NCBI RefSeq assembly: GCF_004193775.1
Contig: NC_041010.1
Location: 41,963,562-42,027,561 of the forward strand
DNA length: 64,000 nucleotides
Direction of reading: 5' to 3'
Source of the DNA: Glycine soja
Taxonomy: Eukaryota > Streptophyta > Magnoliopsida > Fabales > Fabaceae
Below, in pieces: positions 38,683 to 50,823 of this stretch (within the stretch, counting starts at the first letter, position 1; the number at the start of each line of letters is the position of its first letter). Both the position numbers and the translations under genes were made by a program. Under the pieces are notes generated by a model. It had not been told where the DNA came from and did no database searches. It saw only the letters and a program-made list of their open reading frames with translations.

Positions 38683-39450
38683 GAATATAGTTTGATTAGA
38701 AAATCAACTGTTGAAGTTATGAGTTTATCAAGCAAATTGTGAATTACAATATCCCATTTTACGGGCTTATCAACCACATGTTTCTTGGATATTGACACTT
38801 TCATGTTATCTTTTGTCGCATGATCAAAGATACGAAAATAATTGCAATTACAATAAAATTGCAGTTTTGTTTTTTATAAGCTATGTCTGTTTTTCTCACA
38901 ACATAATATTATTATGGAATATTTTTAGTACTGTCTTTCTCACTGGTGTTTACAAACCCAATTGATTAGAAATTCAAGATAATATTACCTCTAATCCTTT
39001 TCAATTGTTGGATTTTTGAAAAAATTTGTTCTTATTTATTTATGGCTTGCAAAGTTATAGATCACATTAATTATTATTTTATTAATTATAGTTTTATTTG
39101 TCTAATAATCTTTAATTAATTTATTCATGTATTTATTGTGAAGTGAAAAGAGAAAAGAATAAAAATCAGAAATTTCACAACTATTTTTATTAAAATCAAT
39201 AAAATTTATTGTATTTATCAGTTTCTAATTATTAAAGACAGATAAAAAGAAAGGAGGGAGTATTATATTGGCTTCAAGACGAACTTCATTACATTCTTTC
39301 TTTTTATAAATACATCTTGAACTCATATTTGATCAAGCTTATAGATGTTGTACCCATAATTCTACATTTTGCCGTTACTAACAGTAGAGGATGCAGCAAC
39401 GGAAAAGTTAATATCTTTGGACACTTCACACTTGCATCGACCCCTGCTAT
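38683..39450 (+). repeat. Direct repeat flanking the NLR relic, left copy
   Basis: This segment matches 43366-43830 in the same orientation with interruptions. Shared blocks include GAGTTTATCA, GCAAATTGTGAATTACAATA, CACAACATAATATTATTA, TTCAAGACGAACTTCATTAC, TACATCTTGA and GCCGTTACTAACAG. The left copy has about 250 extra bases near 39000-39260. The pair brackets the resistance-gene relic and an unidentified exon. Confidence 0.8.
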
Positions 39451-39552
39451 GATACTATATTTATTCGCAGTTCACATTTTACGGGTTGTTTAGATAAGTG
39501 TTAGTAAAATTAATTTCAATTTAGTTGCTATAAATGAATTTAGTAATATAAT

Positions 39553-39851
39553 TAGGTTTAAATATATTTTTTTATTCTAGTAAATTAGTGTTTTTTTATT
39601 TTTGTTCTTGGAATTTTTTTTTTGTTTTAATCCTTATAAAATATGTTTGTTGGTTTTTTTTCTTAAATTATTTTAGATAAGCTTTTGAATAATAAAAAAA
39701 AGTATTTCAAACAGTGAAATAAATTATATATAATCTTTTAAAACGAAAAACAAAAGAAACATATTTTATAACGACCAAAACAAAGATTTTTTTTTGGTAT
39801 GAAAATGAAAAAAAACATTAAATTACATGGGAAAAAAATATATTTAAGCTA
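39553..39851. mobile_element. MITE with AT-rich terminal inverted repeats
   Basis: AGGTTTAAATATATTTTTTT at the left pairs with the complement of the right end (AGCTTAAATATATTTTTTCC). A central inverted part surrounds TTTCAAACAGTGAAAT. The element at 27215-27485 looks like a diverged relative. It is about 300 bp with no coding potential. Confidence 0.65.
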
Positions 39852-40529
39852 TATAATTATGTAAGAATGTGTTGTTAAGAATTATATTTTATGAGATCGA
39901 ATTGGATGGAATTATTCTAAGAATCCAAATCGAACTGAGCAAGAGCGAGTTACTTTTAGGGTTAAAACCGATGAAACGGATCCGCAAATACCCCCACTAA
40001 CAACCATATTGCACGTTCTCCATAAACAATATGACTAACATTATTGTTTAATTACACCAACTAGTCAGCTAAATCAACATAATTAGTTTTCACACTTTGA
40101 TGGCTCATTGAATCGGATCCGAAACTGTATTTAAACAGATCCCAATCGAACTCTGATCTGTATTCTGGGTCAGATGCGACGACTTTTTTTATTTTTATTT
40201 TTGATGAGATGAAATTTAACTATATTATAGGTGCAACTTATTTAAAAATTGGGTAGCCAGATATGGTGACAACTGCTTAATACTAATAAATTGCAGATTC
40301 AGCACCGGCATCGCATGATTATGTCTGTGTAAGTAGCATGTGTTTTTGGACAACTGGATGATACTTTAATTTGGCCATGCCAACAAATATTCTAACTTTT
40401 TTATCCCTATAGATCAGAGACAATCTTATTCGAGTCAGATAAGACTATTATAGTAAAATATGGCCTCCAAAGCAAAATTCCCTACAGAAGAAAGACCGAT
40501 GAATTCTACAGGAAATCAAAATGTCACAA

Positions 40530-42498
40530 TCACAAGGCACAACCTTCGAATGGCTCCTCTGTATGCTGAGGAGCTGAGGTTGTAGGCTTTGATGGCCCCA
40601 GAGATATGCTGAAAGATTGGTTGATGAAGGGATGAGTAGAGCACACTGTCATTTCTGTTGTAGGAATGGGAGAACTGGGAAAAACAACTCTTGCCAAGCT
40701 GGTTTTTGACAACAAGGAGGTTTATGCATGCTTCAATTGTCACTTGATAACAAAACTCAGAAATGGCTTGCGCAATAAGACGTATGTTGTCGTGTTTGAT
40801 GATCTATGGAGTAGAAGATTTTGGAATGACATTGAATTTTCTCTGATTGATGATAAAAATGGAAGTAGGATATTAATCACAACACGGGACACAGAGGTTG
40901 CACAGTTTAGTATGAAAAATTCTTTAATTCAGCTTCGTGTGCATAAGCTAGAACCTTTAAGTGAAGAAAAGTCTTTGGAATTGTTATGTAAGAATGCATT
41001 TGGGTATGGTTTTGATGGATGTTGTCCAAAAGAATATGAAGATGTAGGTCTTGAAATCGTTGGAAAGTGTCAATGTTTACCTCTAGTGGTTTTTGTCATT
41101 GGTAGTCTTTTATATAGCAAATGTGGTAGTGCAGCTGAGTGGAAACGGTTTAGTCAAAATCTAAGTTTGGGGTAGGAGAGGAATTCTGAGTTAAGTAGTA
41201 TTTCAAAAAATTGAGGTTTAAGTTATGATGATTTGCCGAGAAATCTCAGATCTTGTTTATTGTATTTTGGAATGTATCCTAAAGACTATGAAGTTAAATC
41301 TAAAAGAATGATTAGGCAGTGGATAGTTGAAGGGTTTGTCAAACAAGAAAGGAGAAAAACTTTGGAAGAAGTTGCATAACAATATTTAATAGAGTTGATC
41401 AATAGAAGTTTGGTGCAAGAATCTTCATTTACCATAGATGACAAAGTTAGAGCATGTCATGTTCATGAGTCAATACATGAAATGATCCTTGGGAAAATCA
41501 AGGATACAGAGTTTTGTCAGTATATTGATGAGCATAATCAATTAGTGTCAAATGGGATCCTTAGACGCTTAACAATAGCAACGGATTCCAATGATTTAAT
41601 TGGAAGTATTGAAAGATCACACGTACGGTCAATTCTAATTTTCAGAAGGAAAGAGTTTTATCCGAAAACTTCATCAGCGGAATCCTTGCAAACTACATGC
41701 CACTGAAGGTACTTGATATTGAATTTGAATATAGTGGATTATCTCATGTTCCAGAAAATTTGGGCAATTTAATCCACTTGAAGTATTTAAGCTTGAGGTA
41801 TACACAGGTACAACAAACTCTTCCAAAATCCATTGGCTGACAAAATTTCTTCCATTGCAGTGAGGGATCTAAGGGGAGAACACAGTAACACTCTATGCTC
41901 CTCTATAAATGAGATGCAACTCTTGAAGGCACTAGTTATTATGGCAGAAGATGGCTATGGCGTAAATCACTTAATTGACTTGCACTCTGTGTCATCCTTG
42001 TCTACACTTAGGAAGCTTGTCCTGCAAGGAAAGTTAACCAACGATCCATTGAAATCACTAAAAGATATGCCAAATTTGTTGTGTTCCTCTCTTTGGAATT
42101 ACATGCTTATGAAGGTGGAACTTTACATTTTCAAATGGGAGGGTTCCCAGAACTAAAGGAACTAGTGCTCAAACGATTGTATAACTTGAAATCAATCGTT
42201 ATTGATAAAGTAGGGCTACAATCTTTGAAAAAGCTTCGGTTAGAGAAAATCTACAACCTCAAGAGTACCCCGTGGCATTCAACACTTGGTGAAACTTGAA
42301 AATCTCACTCTCTGGGGTGTGCCAACTGAAGTTAAGCAGAGCATTGATCCCAATGGAGGACAAGAGCATTGGATGATCCAACATGTGCCTAGCGTTGCTA
42401 TTGCTGATTCGTTTATGGTCCAGAGATTAGAAGAATTTCTAGAGGAGGAAAGGATGAGGATATTAGGATTTAGAAGATATGTTCTTTCCTCTTGTTAA
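40530..42498 (+). pseudogene. CC-NBS-LRR disease resistance gene relic (RPM1-like)
   Basis: The relic opens with the end of the region before the NB domain, then a P-loop VVGMGELGKTTLAK (Glu replaces the usual second Gly). About 60 residues that normally follow are missing: kinase-2 (TYVVVFDDLW) comes only about 30 residues later. RNBS-B (GSRILITTRD), a GLPLA-like CLPLVVFVIG, a winged-helix part (LLYFGMYPKDYEV), an MHD-like VHESIHEM and several leucine-rich repeats (LKELVLKRLYNLKS, LVKLENLTLWGVP) follow to a stop at 42498. Stops at about 41173, 41212, 41378 and 41838 and at least two frameshifts break the frame. NLRs are immune receptors; this one cannot make a full protein. Confidence 0.9.
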
Positions 42499-43020
42499 TA
42501 TTTCTATAGATTGATAATTTTGTCCCTTATTCTTTTTTCAATTATAAAAATGAAACTGTTTCCTAATTACTAATCTGATTTCTTTACTTTTGTCTCCCTT
42601 CCATTACTTTTCTTTGTCTACATATCTCCCGTGTCTCATAGAAGTTAGAGATAAAATTGTCTTATAGCTAAAAAGAAATTACAAGGTATTGGTACGGACC
42701 TTCAACAACAATTGTAACGTCCACAAATTTTCCATTCTTCTCAAGTTATTCTATTTGCTCCTTCCCCAAACATGAGACTTAATTTTATTTAAATTTCATC
42801 CATACTTGCCGTCAGAAAATTACCTCATCTGTAGATAATCCATCCTGTGTGCTCAATAACTTGTCCTATTGATATGAGTGCAATTGTTGCTTCTTTTTTT
42901 TATTTTTTTTATCGAGAAATGTTAGTTGTTAAATTGTTAGTTTTTGTTAGTATGACAGATCTGAATCTACAATCTCTCTCCCAGCAATTGTTGCTTAGTG
43001 CTTAGCTTTTTTCTCTGCAG

Positions 43021-43187
43021 GGAAGCACAGGCTGCTGGATGTTGTAGCGAGGAGCAATTCATTTGAGAAGAGTGTTGTTGTTGCTCTTTCTGGTGGTGGG
43101 ATTGTTATTCTAGATGAGGTGTTTGAGATGCGGCCATTGATTCAGATGGAACGTAGTGCATCAAAGCTTCAGGTTCCCATCAAATAA
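43021..43187 (+). pseudogene. Unidentified exon-like fragment
   Basis: An open stretch of about 55 codons starts directly after a T-rich acceptor (TTTTTTCTCTGCAG) and reads GKHRLLDVVARSNSFEKSVV, continuing with ALSGGGIVILDEVFEMRPLI to a stop at 43187. A possible donor (CAG|GTTCCC) ends it near 43171, so it may be an internal exon. Its GC content and codon look differ from the surrounding AT-rich spacer. I do not recognise the family; it is not NLR-like. It is probably a captured or left-over gene piece. Confidence 0.4.
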
Positions 43188-43365
43188 AACAATCGTATAA
43201 AAGAAGTACATTACGAACATTTTTCTTGCTACAATTTGTATATAAAGCTTGACAAGCATGAGATAATAGTGCAGACTTTTGTAACATAAAGGTCATGGAT
43301 AAATGATCCTCTGTCCCTCTCTTCTTGTAACTATTCAATCTCACTATTGGACTGACTCATCTAAA

Positions 43366-43830
43366 GAATATAGTTGATTAGAAGATAAATGTTGGAGTTA
43401 TGAGTTTATCATGCAAATTGTGAATTACAATATCCATTTCACGTGCTTATCAAGCAAATGTTTGTTGGATGTTGACTCTTTCATGTTAGCTCGTCACATG
43501 ATGAAAGAAAGATACAAAAATATTTACAATAAAACTTTATAAGCTTTGTCTGTCTTTCTCACAACATAATATTATTACGGAACATTTTTAGTATTGTATT
43601 TCTCAATAGTGTTTACCAATCCAACTGATTAAAAACTCAAGATAATATTATATTGACTTCAAGACGAACTTCATTACATACTTTCTTTATATAAATACAT
43701 CTTGAGCTTATATTTGATAAAGTTTAGATATTGTACCCACAATTCTACATTCTGCCGTTACTAACAGGAGGATGCAACAACAGAAAAGTTAATAAAAGCG
43801 GCTCTTTGGACACTTGCACCGACTCCCTGT
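43366..43830 (+). repeat. Direct repeat flanking the NLR relic, right copy
   Basis: This is the partner of 38683-39450, lacking its insertion. It starts GAATATAGTTGATTAG and ends near CTTTGGACACTTGCACCGAC (left copy: CTTTGGACACTTCACACTTG). Identity looks roughly 80-90% by eye in the aligned blocks. Confidence 0.8.
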
Positions 43831-44415
43831 ATTGTAGCAATTTATAGTGTTTGTTTACCACGTTTAAAGTTTGATATTTGATCAAATTATATTCACTTCC
43901 AATCTAATTTTAAAAATTACAATAGCCTGCCCCCTTTTCAATTTTCACCAAATATTTTCTCGAATTTTATTTGTGTGCAGTTTCCTACAACCACAAGTAT
44001 ATACATACTAGTTATATGTGCAACTTTAAAAACTCGAGAGCAATTTGCCCTATTAAAAATGTATGAACAATCGCATAGAAATCCGCATAATACAACACAC
44101 GTTAATTATTAATAATGAACATTGTTTCAGCAACAACCTTCCAGCGTAGAAGGATAACATTTGGCATATATGAACCATTACAAATTAACTTTTTTTTAAC
44201 CTATGATGCCCCATTGCATATATATGATGCTTTGTGTAAGCTATTTAGAAGGATAACTTAGATCCTGTTGTTCCCAAGCACATCCACACAATAAATACAA
44301 GGCGGCTTTCTGAAGTCAAATAGTACTAAAAAGCAGTTTCTATTTAGAGTAGTAATACATTAGTTATGCTGCTTCCTAGGATGAGATTTTTCACAGAAGG
44401 TAGGTCCCAATTCAT

Positions 44416-47400
44416 TTAATATGGGATAATGGTTTCTATAAGCTCTTGAAGGGGCGCAAGCTCCTTTTTGTCAATCAGCCCGAACTCCTGCATAACAAAA
44501 GTTTCAAACAAAATCTGCAATGTTAGACAATTAGCTGATTTAAATTATTAGTATTTTTAAAGAGAGTTTTGAATAGAAACAAGCCAACGTACACAAAAAT
44601 AAATAAATGAAAGGAAAATATGAGACTTACACAGGTGAAGAGTATAAAATGCTTGAAGCAAGTGTTTAAGTGCGCCTCTTCTTTGAGGCTCACAATTTTC
44701 TGAAAGTGAGAATGGTATATGTGAGCATATACACGGAACAACCGCTTGAATATTGTCTTCACAACTTCCTTAAAGTTGGGAGGAAATGGTGAACCTACAT
44801 GATTTTATAGGTTATGGTACCAAAATGAAAATGATAATGACCATATCATCTAAGAACCTTTAAGAAAGAAAATATTAAAAATCTTCACCAAGCTTCTGTG
44901 GGAATATGGATTCATCATCAAGCTGTGCTTCAATCCAGTCCATTAGGTATTCTACATATTTTGGAGCAGAAACCTCAATAGGTTTCTTAATTTGTACACC
45001 ATCTGCCCATCTATATTCATACCTAAAGTTTTCGTGCAAAAAGACAAGACAACATAAGAGCTACGAATGTATAAATATTTAGCACAGATGGATCTAGAAT
45101 TCTCATTGGCATTAAAGGAATGATTATATAAAACACACATGCAAGATGGATCCAGAAAGGGAGTGCAAAAGTAACTCGTTACTAAATATTGTCTAGATTC
45201 AAGAAAATGAGCAACTGCCATTAATATCCAAACAACAATGGTTTTGAAGAAAAGAAATGACAACTTTAACATCTTTCTGCAAAAGAAATCTTTTTCTTTA
45301 ACCAAAAATAGTGTGTTAATACACAGTGCACAGATTTAAACAGGCACAAATTTTAAGCAAAACAAATATAGCAAGACATGAAGACATAACTAATTGTTGT
45401 AAATTTTTATGCACCTAGGTTCCCAATTATCAACAGTTCTCAAAAGCATACAGCATGGAATAAATAGCAACCATCAAAACAGCAAAAAACTGACATCCAA
45501 AGGGGATACTCACAAGGAGTTAACAATTTATGACAAAGTGATATAAGCTTTAACAACACAAACCATTGTTTTAAAATTTATAGTCATTTAGTTGCCTGTT
45601 AACTCAAGATAATAGATACACAACCCACATGTTTCAAGGAGCTGAGTGATTTTCTCATTCAATTCAACTGCAAAGATATTTGAAAGAATATCATCCGACT
45701 GAATTTCTAAAAGCATACAAATGCTTTTCCCCTCCAAAGGAAATGTAAACAAGGAAATCAGTCAGTTAAATATGCCATACTTGGGTCCTGCGGACATCGT
45801 CCGACAATTCTCAGGAGTACAGAACTCTGTAAGGGTACCATAAAGCAGATTCACCTGGTTGAAGAAATCAACAGCTGTAATGCAGGAAGAAGAAAAAAAG
45901 TCAGCTTACTGCATTTCAGAATTGTATAAATTGTGAATACGTAGTTGAGGAAACTAGAGAATAAAAGGCAAAAGAAAACTTCAACAAGACTGTACACTGC
46001 CCTTAAACAGTGCATTAGAGACAAAAATATTTACTGTTGACAGCTAGCCACTCATTTAAATCCTCCCCAGGAGGTAGCTTTACTGCTTCCCTCAGATTTC
46101 CACTACCCAACGTGGCATCAATATGTTTTCTAAGTTGAGCTCCCTGAAACAACAACAATAATAATAATAATAAGCAGCAGCAGAATTCGGTTCATCTTCC
46201 ATTAGAGAAGGGAGAACCTTAGAAAAGCTAAGACAGACCATCCAATTACTCTCTTTTTCTCCTCACATTTATCACAAGAAATCAGTAGAAAACTGAAATT
46301 ATAACCAAAATCAAGGGTACTTAACAATCTTGCAGTCTGGAAGTTGGAATTGTACAATACAATTTGTCAATACGACAATTTTCTAAAAAAATTAGAATCC
46401 AGGAATTGGAAGATGTGGTATAAAAAAACTAAATTACATCTATATTTGTAAAGAAAATGTATAACTCATAATCATTCATGATTTAAAATTAACAAAATTT
46501 TGTCATTCATCCTTCCTTCCTTCCCCTCCTACTACTCAACCAATTATATGAAACAAAATGAAAAATAGAAGCCAACTCTCCATATCCAGACAATATTTTG
46601 TGCATCTGCCAAAAAAAAACCCACAAATATGCCAAAAGTTTGGTAAGTTCTTCTGTAAAACATGCATGGTCATCATACGTCATCAATTTTAGAGTATGCG
46701 TGCATTACAAAATAATATTATCAATATAATATCACCATCAATTCCATCCCACTCCTCACATCCCATGCACATGTGCAATATGCTCATAAATCATAATGTC
46801 CCAGTCATGGGCTTTAAAGGAAGAAAAAGAATAAAATGATCATGAACAATTTAAACAAAGAAATTATATTAAATTAAATATAAAAAAAAGGATCCAAGAA
46901 AAATAAAAGGAACCAACCTTACTTCCAGAAGGAGTACTTTTTTTCGGGCGGAATGTTCTCTGGTTTCTGTTGCAGAATCATATCAGATAAAATACTAACA
47001 AATGATGGAAAAGAATCAAACTAAACTGAACAACTAAAAATATTCATCAACCATTTTTGCACTTGTGACATGCATACTAGTATCATACAAAGTTGCACTC
47101 ATACCATAATAATGATTTTATTACTGCTGATAAGTAACTTCTTCAGAACAAGCATTTATCTTTGGAAGCGTAATTAGAGATTTTCGACACATTTGTTACT
47201 ATTTAGCAAGAGGAGGGAGTCTAATAAACTTGAATGTCCAGATTATACAAACATCAGCTTGAACTAGTTGCCCAATAATCAGCAAATGTTTAAATAAAAA
47301 TGTGCAGGCCAAATATGAGTATTGATCACAGCAGTATCTGCCACCACAACAAACCAGGTTAGTTTGATAAAAGTAAAGACAGCAAGGATAGGTAAGACCA

Positions 47401-48462
47401 ACGTAAAAGGGTCTAGATGGCTTTGAAATGCTAAAAAAGTATGGACTACTGATCAGACAGTAGGACGCATAGACGGCTTTGAAATGCTAAAGAAGTATGG
47501 ATTACTGGTCAGATGATAGGACCTAGAGGCAATGAAAGAATTCTGTAGACAATTAATTGAAGTGGTAACAACTGAAACTTTTTTCATCTTCATACTAAAC
47601 TATGAAAGAAATGATGAAAAAATGATAATATATTAATATTTAATACTTCAGAAATTAAATCTTTTTCACATTAACTAGGGGGAAAGAAACAATTGGCATA
47701 TCACCTTATAACATTTCTAGAAATGAGATCATAGAATTGTTTGTCTGAGGAATCAGTGCTTTTCACTTAGTTAAAAGGGATGTGAACAAACATCAGATAA
47801 AAATGAGCAACTTTTGCATGTGTCACATGATCTAAAGGACAACAGCATGTTTACTCATTACTCCTTACAAGTTACAATATGTTGAAAATCTCTTCAGAGT
47901 AGCTAATCAAGATCTCTGAAAAAACTATTTCAAACAAAAAACAAGGGCTTGTTTGATTTCCTTTTCCTTTTTTTAAAAAAAAAAACTGTTATCCAAAACA
48001 ATTTTACTTTACTCATTAACCAATTTATCATCTCAAGTTATTATTAATTTTACTATGAGAGCAAGTAAAACCAGCTTAACCTATTATTCCGTTAGAAGAA
48101 AAAGCAATTATTTCCCCAAAATAACCTATTCCCAATCATGCATGACACAATTACGTAACTAAAGAGTATGATGGATTACTAACAGATCACTGAAAACATA
48201 ACAGTACTGATCACTAAATTTCCGCATATACACAGACTTGAATGTGAAAAACATGATCCAGATTAAAAAATTTCAATTGAAAAATAAAAATATTGAACAG
48301 AGTAGTGATCGGATCATGAAACAAACTGTGAGAAGAATAATCCATCAAATGCAAAAAAAAAAAAAATTGAAGGAAAGCTCGAAAATTGAAACTTGTGAAG
48401 TGTGAATCGTAGTAAAAATGGAAACTTGTTTGCACTCACCTGCCTATACCGAAGAGGCTCAT
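44416..48462 (-). CDS. MOB1: MOB1 kinase activator-like protein
   Basis: Seven exons (48462-48440, 46966-46918, 46143-46035, 45874-45781, 45022-44889, 44794-44631, 44487-44416) join without a break into 214 aa, matching plant MOB1A/B (215). The start [17 protein letters not shown] is the conserved plant MOB1 N-terminus. Zinc-site residues are visible: Cys in EFCTPENC and His in [11 protein letters not shown]1 binds and activates NDR/LATS-type AGC kinases downstream of the Ste20-like SIK1 kinase in a Hippo-like pathway controlling cell division and growth. The C-terminus reads ELIETIIPY. Intron 1 is long (1.47 kb) and holds a 56-bp tandem duplication near 47416-47525. Confidence 0.95.
47416..47527. 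repeat. 56-bp tandem duplication in MOB1 intron 1
   Basis: GATGGCTTTGAAATGCTAAA at 47416 recurs as GACGGCTTTGAAATGCTAAA at 47472, and the following 30 bases also match (AAGTATGGACTACTGATCAG against AAGTATGGATTACTGGTCAG). Two copies are present. Confidence 0.8.
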
Positions 48463-50823
48463 GGCTGGGATGTGTGAGAGAGAGGGAGAGATGAACTTTT
48501 CGACTTGCTCTTTCTTATGGCGTCTTTTCCACTCACAAGGTTCCGACTTTAGAATTCGAATATTTTATTTTTCAGTTTTTTTTATTGTTAGATCGAAATT
48601 ACAAAATCACCCTTCCTTCTACTTCTAATCACTCCTCTCGGTCCCTTCCGTCCTTGCGGCATGACTCTCCCATAATTTTTTTTAATAGTTATTAATTTGT
48701 TCTCTTTAAAAAATTAAAATTCAAAATTTAATTTTTGAAAGTGTAGAAAATATGATAAACATATTTCATATTTCACTTTTTTAAATCTTGGAATCACTTA
48801 TGATATATGGTGTATGTTTATTTTTTATTTATAGTAGATTGTGATTAATTATTATAATTTAGATAAAATTGTAATGATTATAGATTATTATAATGTTTAT
48901 TTTGATAAACTAGTAGAATATTTATTTTGGATAATTTATATTGTGATAGATAAATTATGATTGTTAATTAATATTATGATTATTATTATTGTGTTTGTTG
49001 TAAATTATGTTTGCCAAAATATTTTTAAGTGATGATTGGAATATTATGCTTATAACAATAAAAAATATAAAAGTTTACCTAAAATTATATTTACCCTTAA
49101 ATGAAACAAAATTTAGAGTCTAACAAATTAATCCAATAACAATATATTGATATTTAGGTTCAACAAAAATTATTGACATTTACATCTAATAAAAATTACT
49201 GACATTTTGATATAATGGAAAATTGTTAATATTTTGGTTCAATAATAACAACTTACTGACATTTTGGTGACTAATTTAAAGTTCAATCAAGAGGTAAAAG
49301 TGTTCATTGGTCTGAATCAACCTAACGGACTTGACGATCCAAACTAAACCAATTAAATTGGTTCAAATTCGAACCAACCCAAACCAAACCAAAATATATA
49401 TTAGTTATTATTTTTAAAATACTAAAGTTACTTATATTTTTATGTTGTTTTGTGTATCTCCTTTGCGTTTTATATCCATCACACACTCAAAGAGACTTAG
49501 TATGACACTTTCGGTTTTATTTTCTCACATAATCCTAAAAGACCGTCACACAAGCACACTCACATAGCCTTCCCCAAACATCATTCTATCTCCTCACGTT
49601 GGTCGTTGCGTTGGCAGTACAACTTTGACTGTTAAATCCCTTTGTGATGCATTTGGTTAATTCGGTGTATGACACAAGATTATTTGTTGATTTTTGGACA
49701 AAATTGTTATTTTTTATTTTTCAAAACAATTTATTTGTTTTATTAGATATCTTATGATTCAAATCAAACCAATCCGATAAATGAACTAATTAAAATTAAT
49801 TTGTTTGGAATTTATTTTCTCTCAAACCAACTCGACCCATGAACACCCCTACAAGGAGTTAAGAAAAATTTAACTAATAATTGTTTCAGCAAACAATTAA
49901 ACTTAGATAATATTCAAATGATTCAACTTTAACTTCGATTCATTAATCACTTGTATCCAATCACTTGATTAAAAATTATTGTAAATTTTTTTAAAATAAT
50001 TTAAATGATCAATATAAACTTTTTAAAAGATAAAGTATGAAATTAAAAAAAAGATAAAAGACTAAAAATATCACCTAAGCTTTATAATATTTAATTAAAA
50101 GAGTAGGAAGTATAAGAATTCAATCAATTCTAATTTCTATAATACATGAACAAATTTAATATCTTTCTTGTATTTTCACTTTTTTTTGCTTTTACTTTCA
50201 AAAAATATATTTTTTAAAACAAAATATAAAAAGACAGTCAAACACAGCTTTAATAATTTATACTTGACCTTTGAAACTTTTACTTCAAGTTCTAATTTTA
50301 AAATACCTTCCAATAAAAAAAGAGCTAAAATAAAGTCTTTTCATTTCGGTCAATAGAATATTAATTAAAAAATTAAATCCATTTAATTCCATCTTCAAGT
50401 TTTCCATTCAAACCATTTAAATGATTAATTACAAAGAGAAATAAGCTCATTTAATAATTTTTGAAGAAAAATAATTGAAGAGCAGCAGATAAGAACAAAA
50501 TCCAATTAAGATTTTTTTGTGAGAAAAATAAAAAATAAAAAATGGAAGCTAGCTTCCCTCGGTGAGCAAGTACTAAGTAGGAGTAGTAGTTAATATGCAG
50601 CATCCGTTCTTGACTTGAATCCCTACCATTTTATTATTTTTACCTATCAAACAAAACAATCATGTCTCAACTCCTCCTCCTTCTGCTTCTCTCCGAGGTA
50701 ACCGCCCCCACTTTTTTCTAATGCAGAATATTTCCCTCTCTCTCTTTCCCTCTTTATCTTCCTCTTTCAGATTCACCCTCGTTTTCCCTCTTTCGCATAA
50801 ATAAATAAATAAATATAAACACC
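48463..50823. other. Intergenic DNA between divergent MOB1 and GRF genes
   Basis: The MOB1 and GRF genes are transcribed away from each other, so this span contains both promoters. It is strongly AT-rich in the middle and includes an inverted-repeat element at 49296-49850. A CT-rich leader-like stretch (50680-50815) precedes the GRF start codon. Confidence 0.6.
49296..49850. mobile_element. Probable hAT-type non-autonomous element
   Basis: The left end AAGTGTTCATTGGTCTGAAT pairs with the right end, whose complement reads GGGTGTTCATGGGTCGAGTT. The subterminal parts are rich in AACCAA and its complement. The flanks CAAGAGGT and CAAGGAGT are similar, which could be a decayed 8-bp duplication. 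No coding sequence is seen inside. Confidence 0.6.

Larger units (their letters stand above)
38160..40529. other. Spacer between the TMEM45-like gene and the NLR relic
   Basis: The first 150-200 bases are probably the 3' untranslated region. Copy A of a direct repeat fills about 38683-39450, and a MULE-type MITE lies at 39553-39851. No gene is visible in 39852-40529 apart from weak leader-like sequence before the NLR fragment. Confidence 0.55.
42499..44415. other. Spacer with an unidentified exon and the right direct repeat
   Basis: After the NLR relic comes AT-rich DNA, then the exon-like frame at 43021-43187, then the right copy of the direct repeat (43366-43830), then AT-rich sequence that probably includes the 3' untranslated region of MOB1 near 44150-44415. 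Confidence 0.5.
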
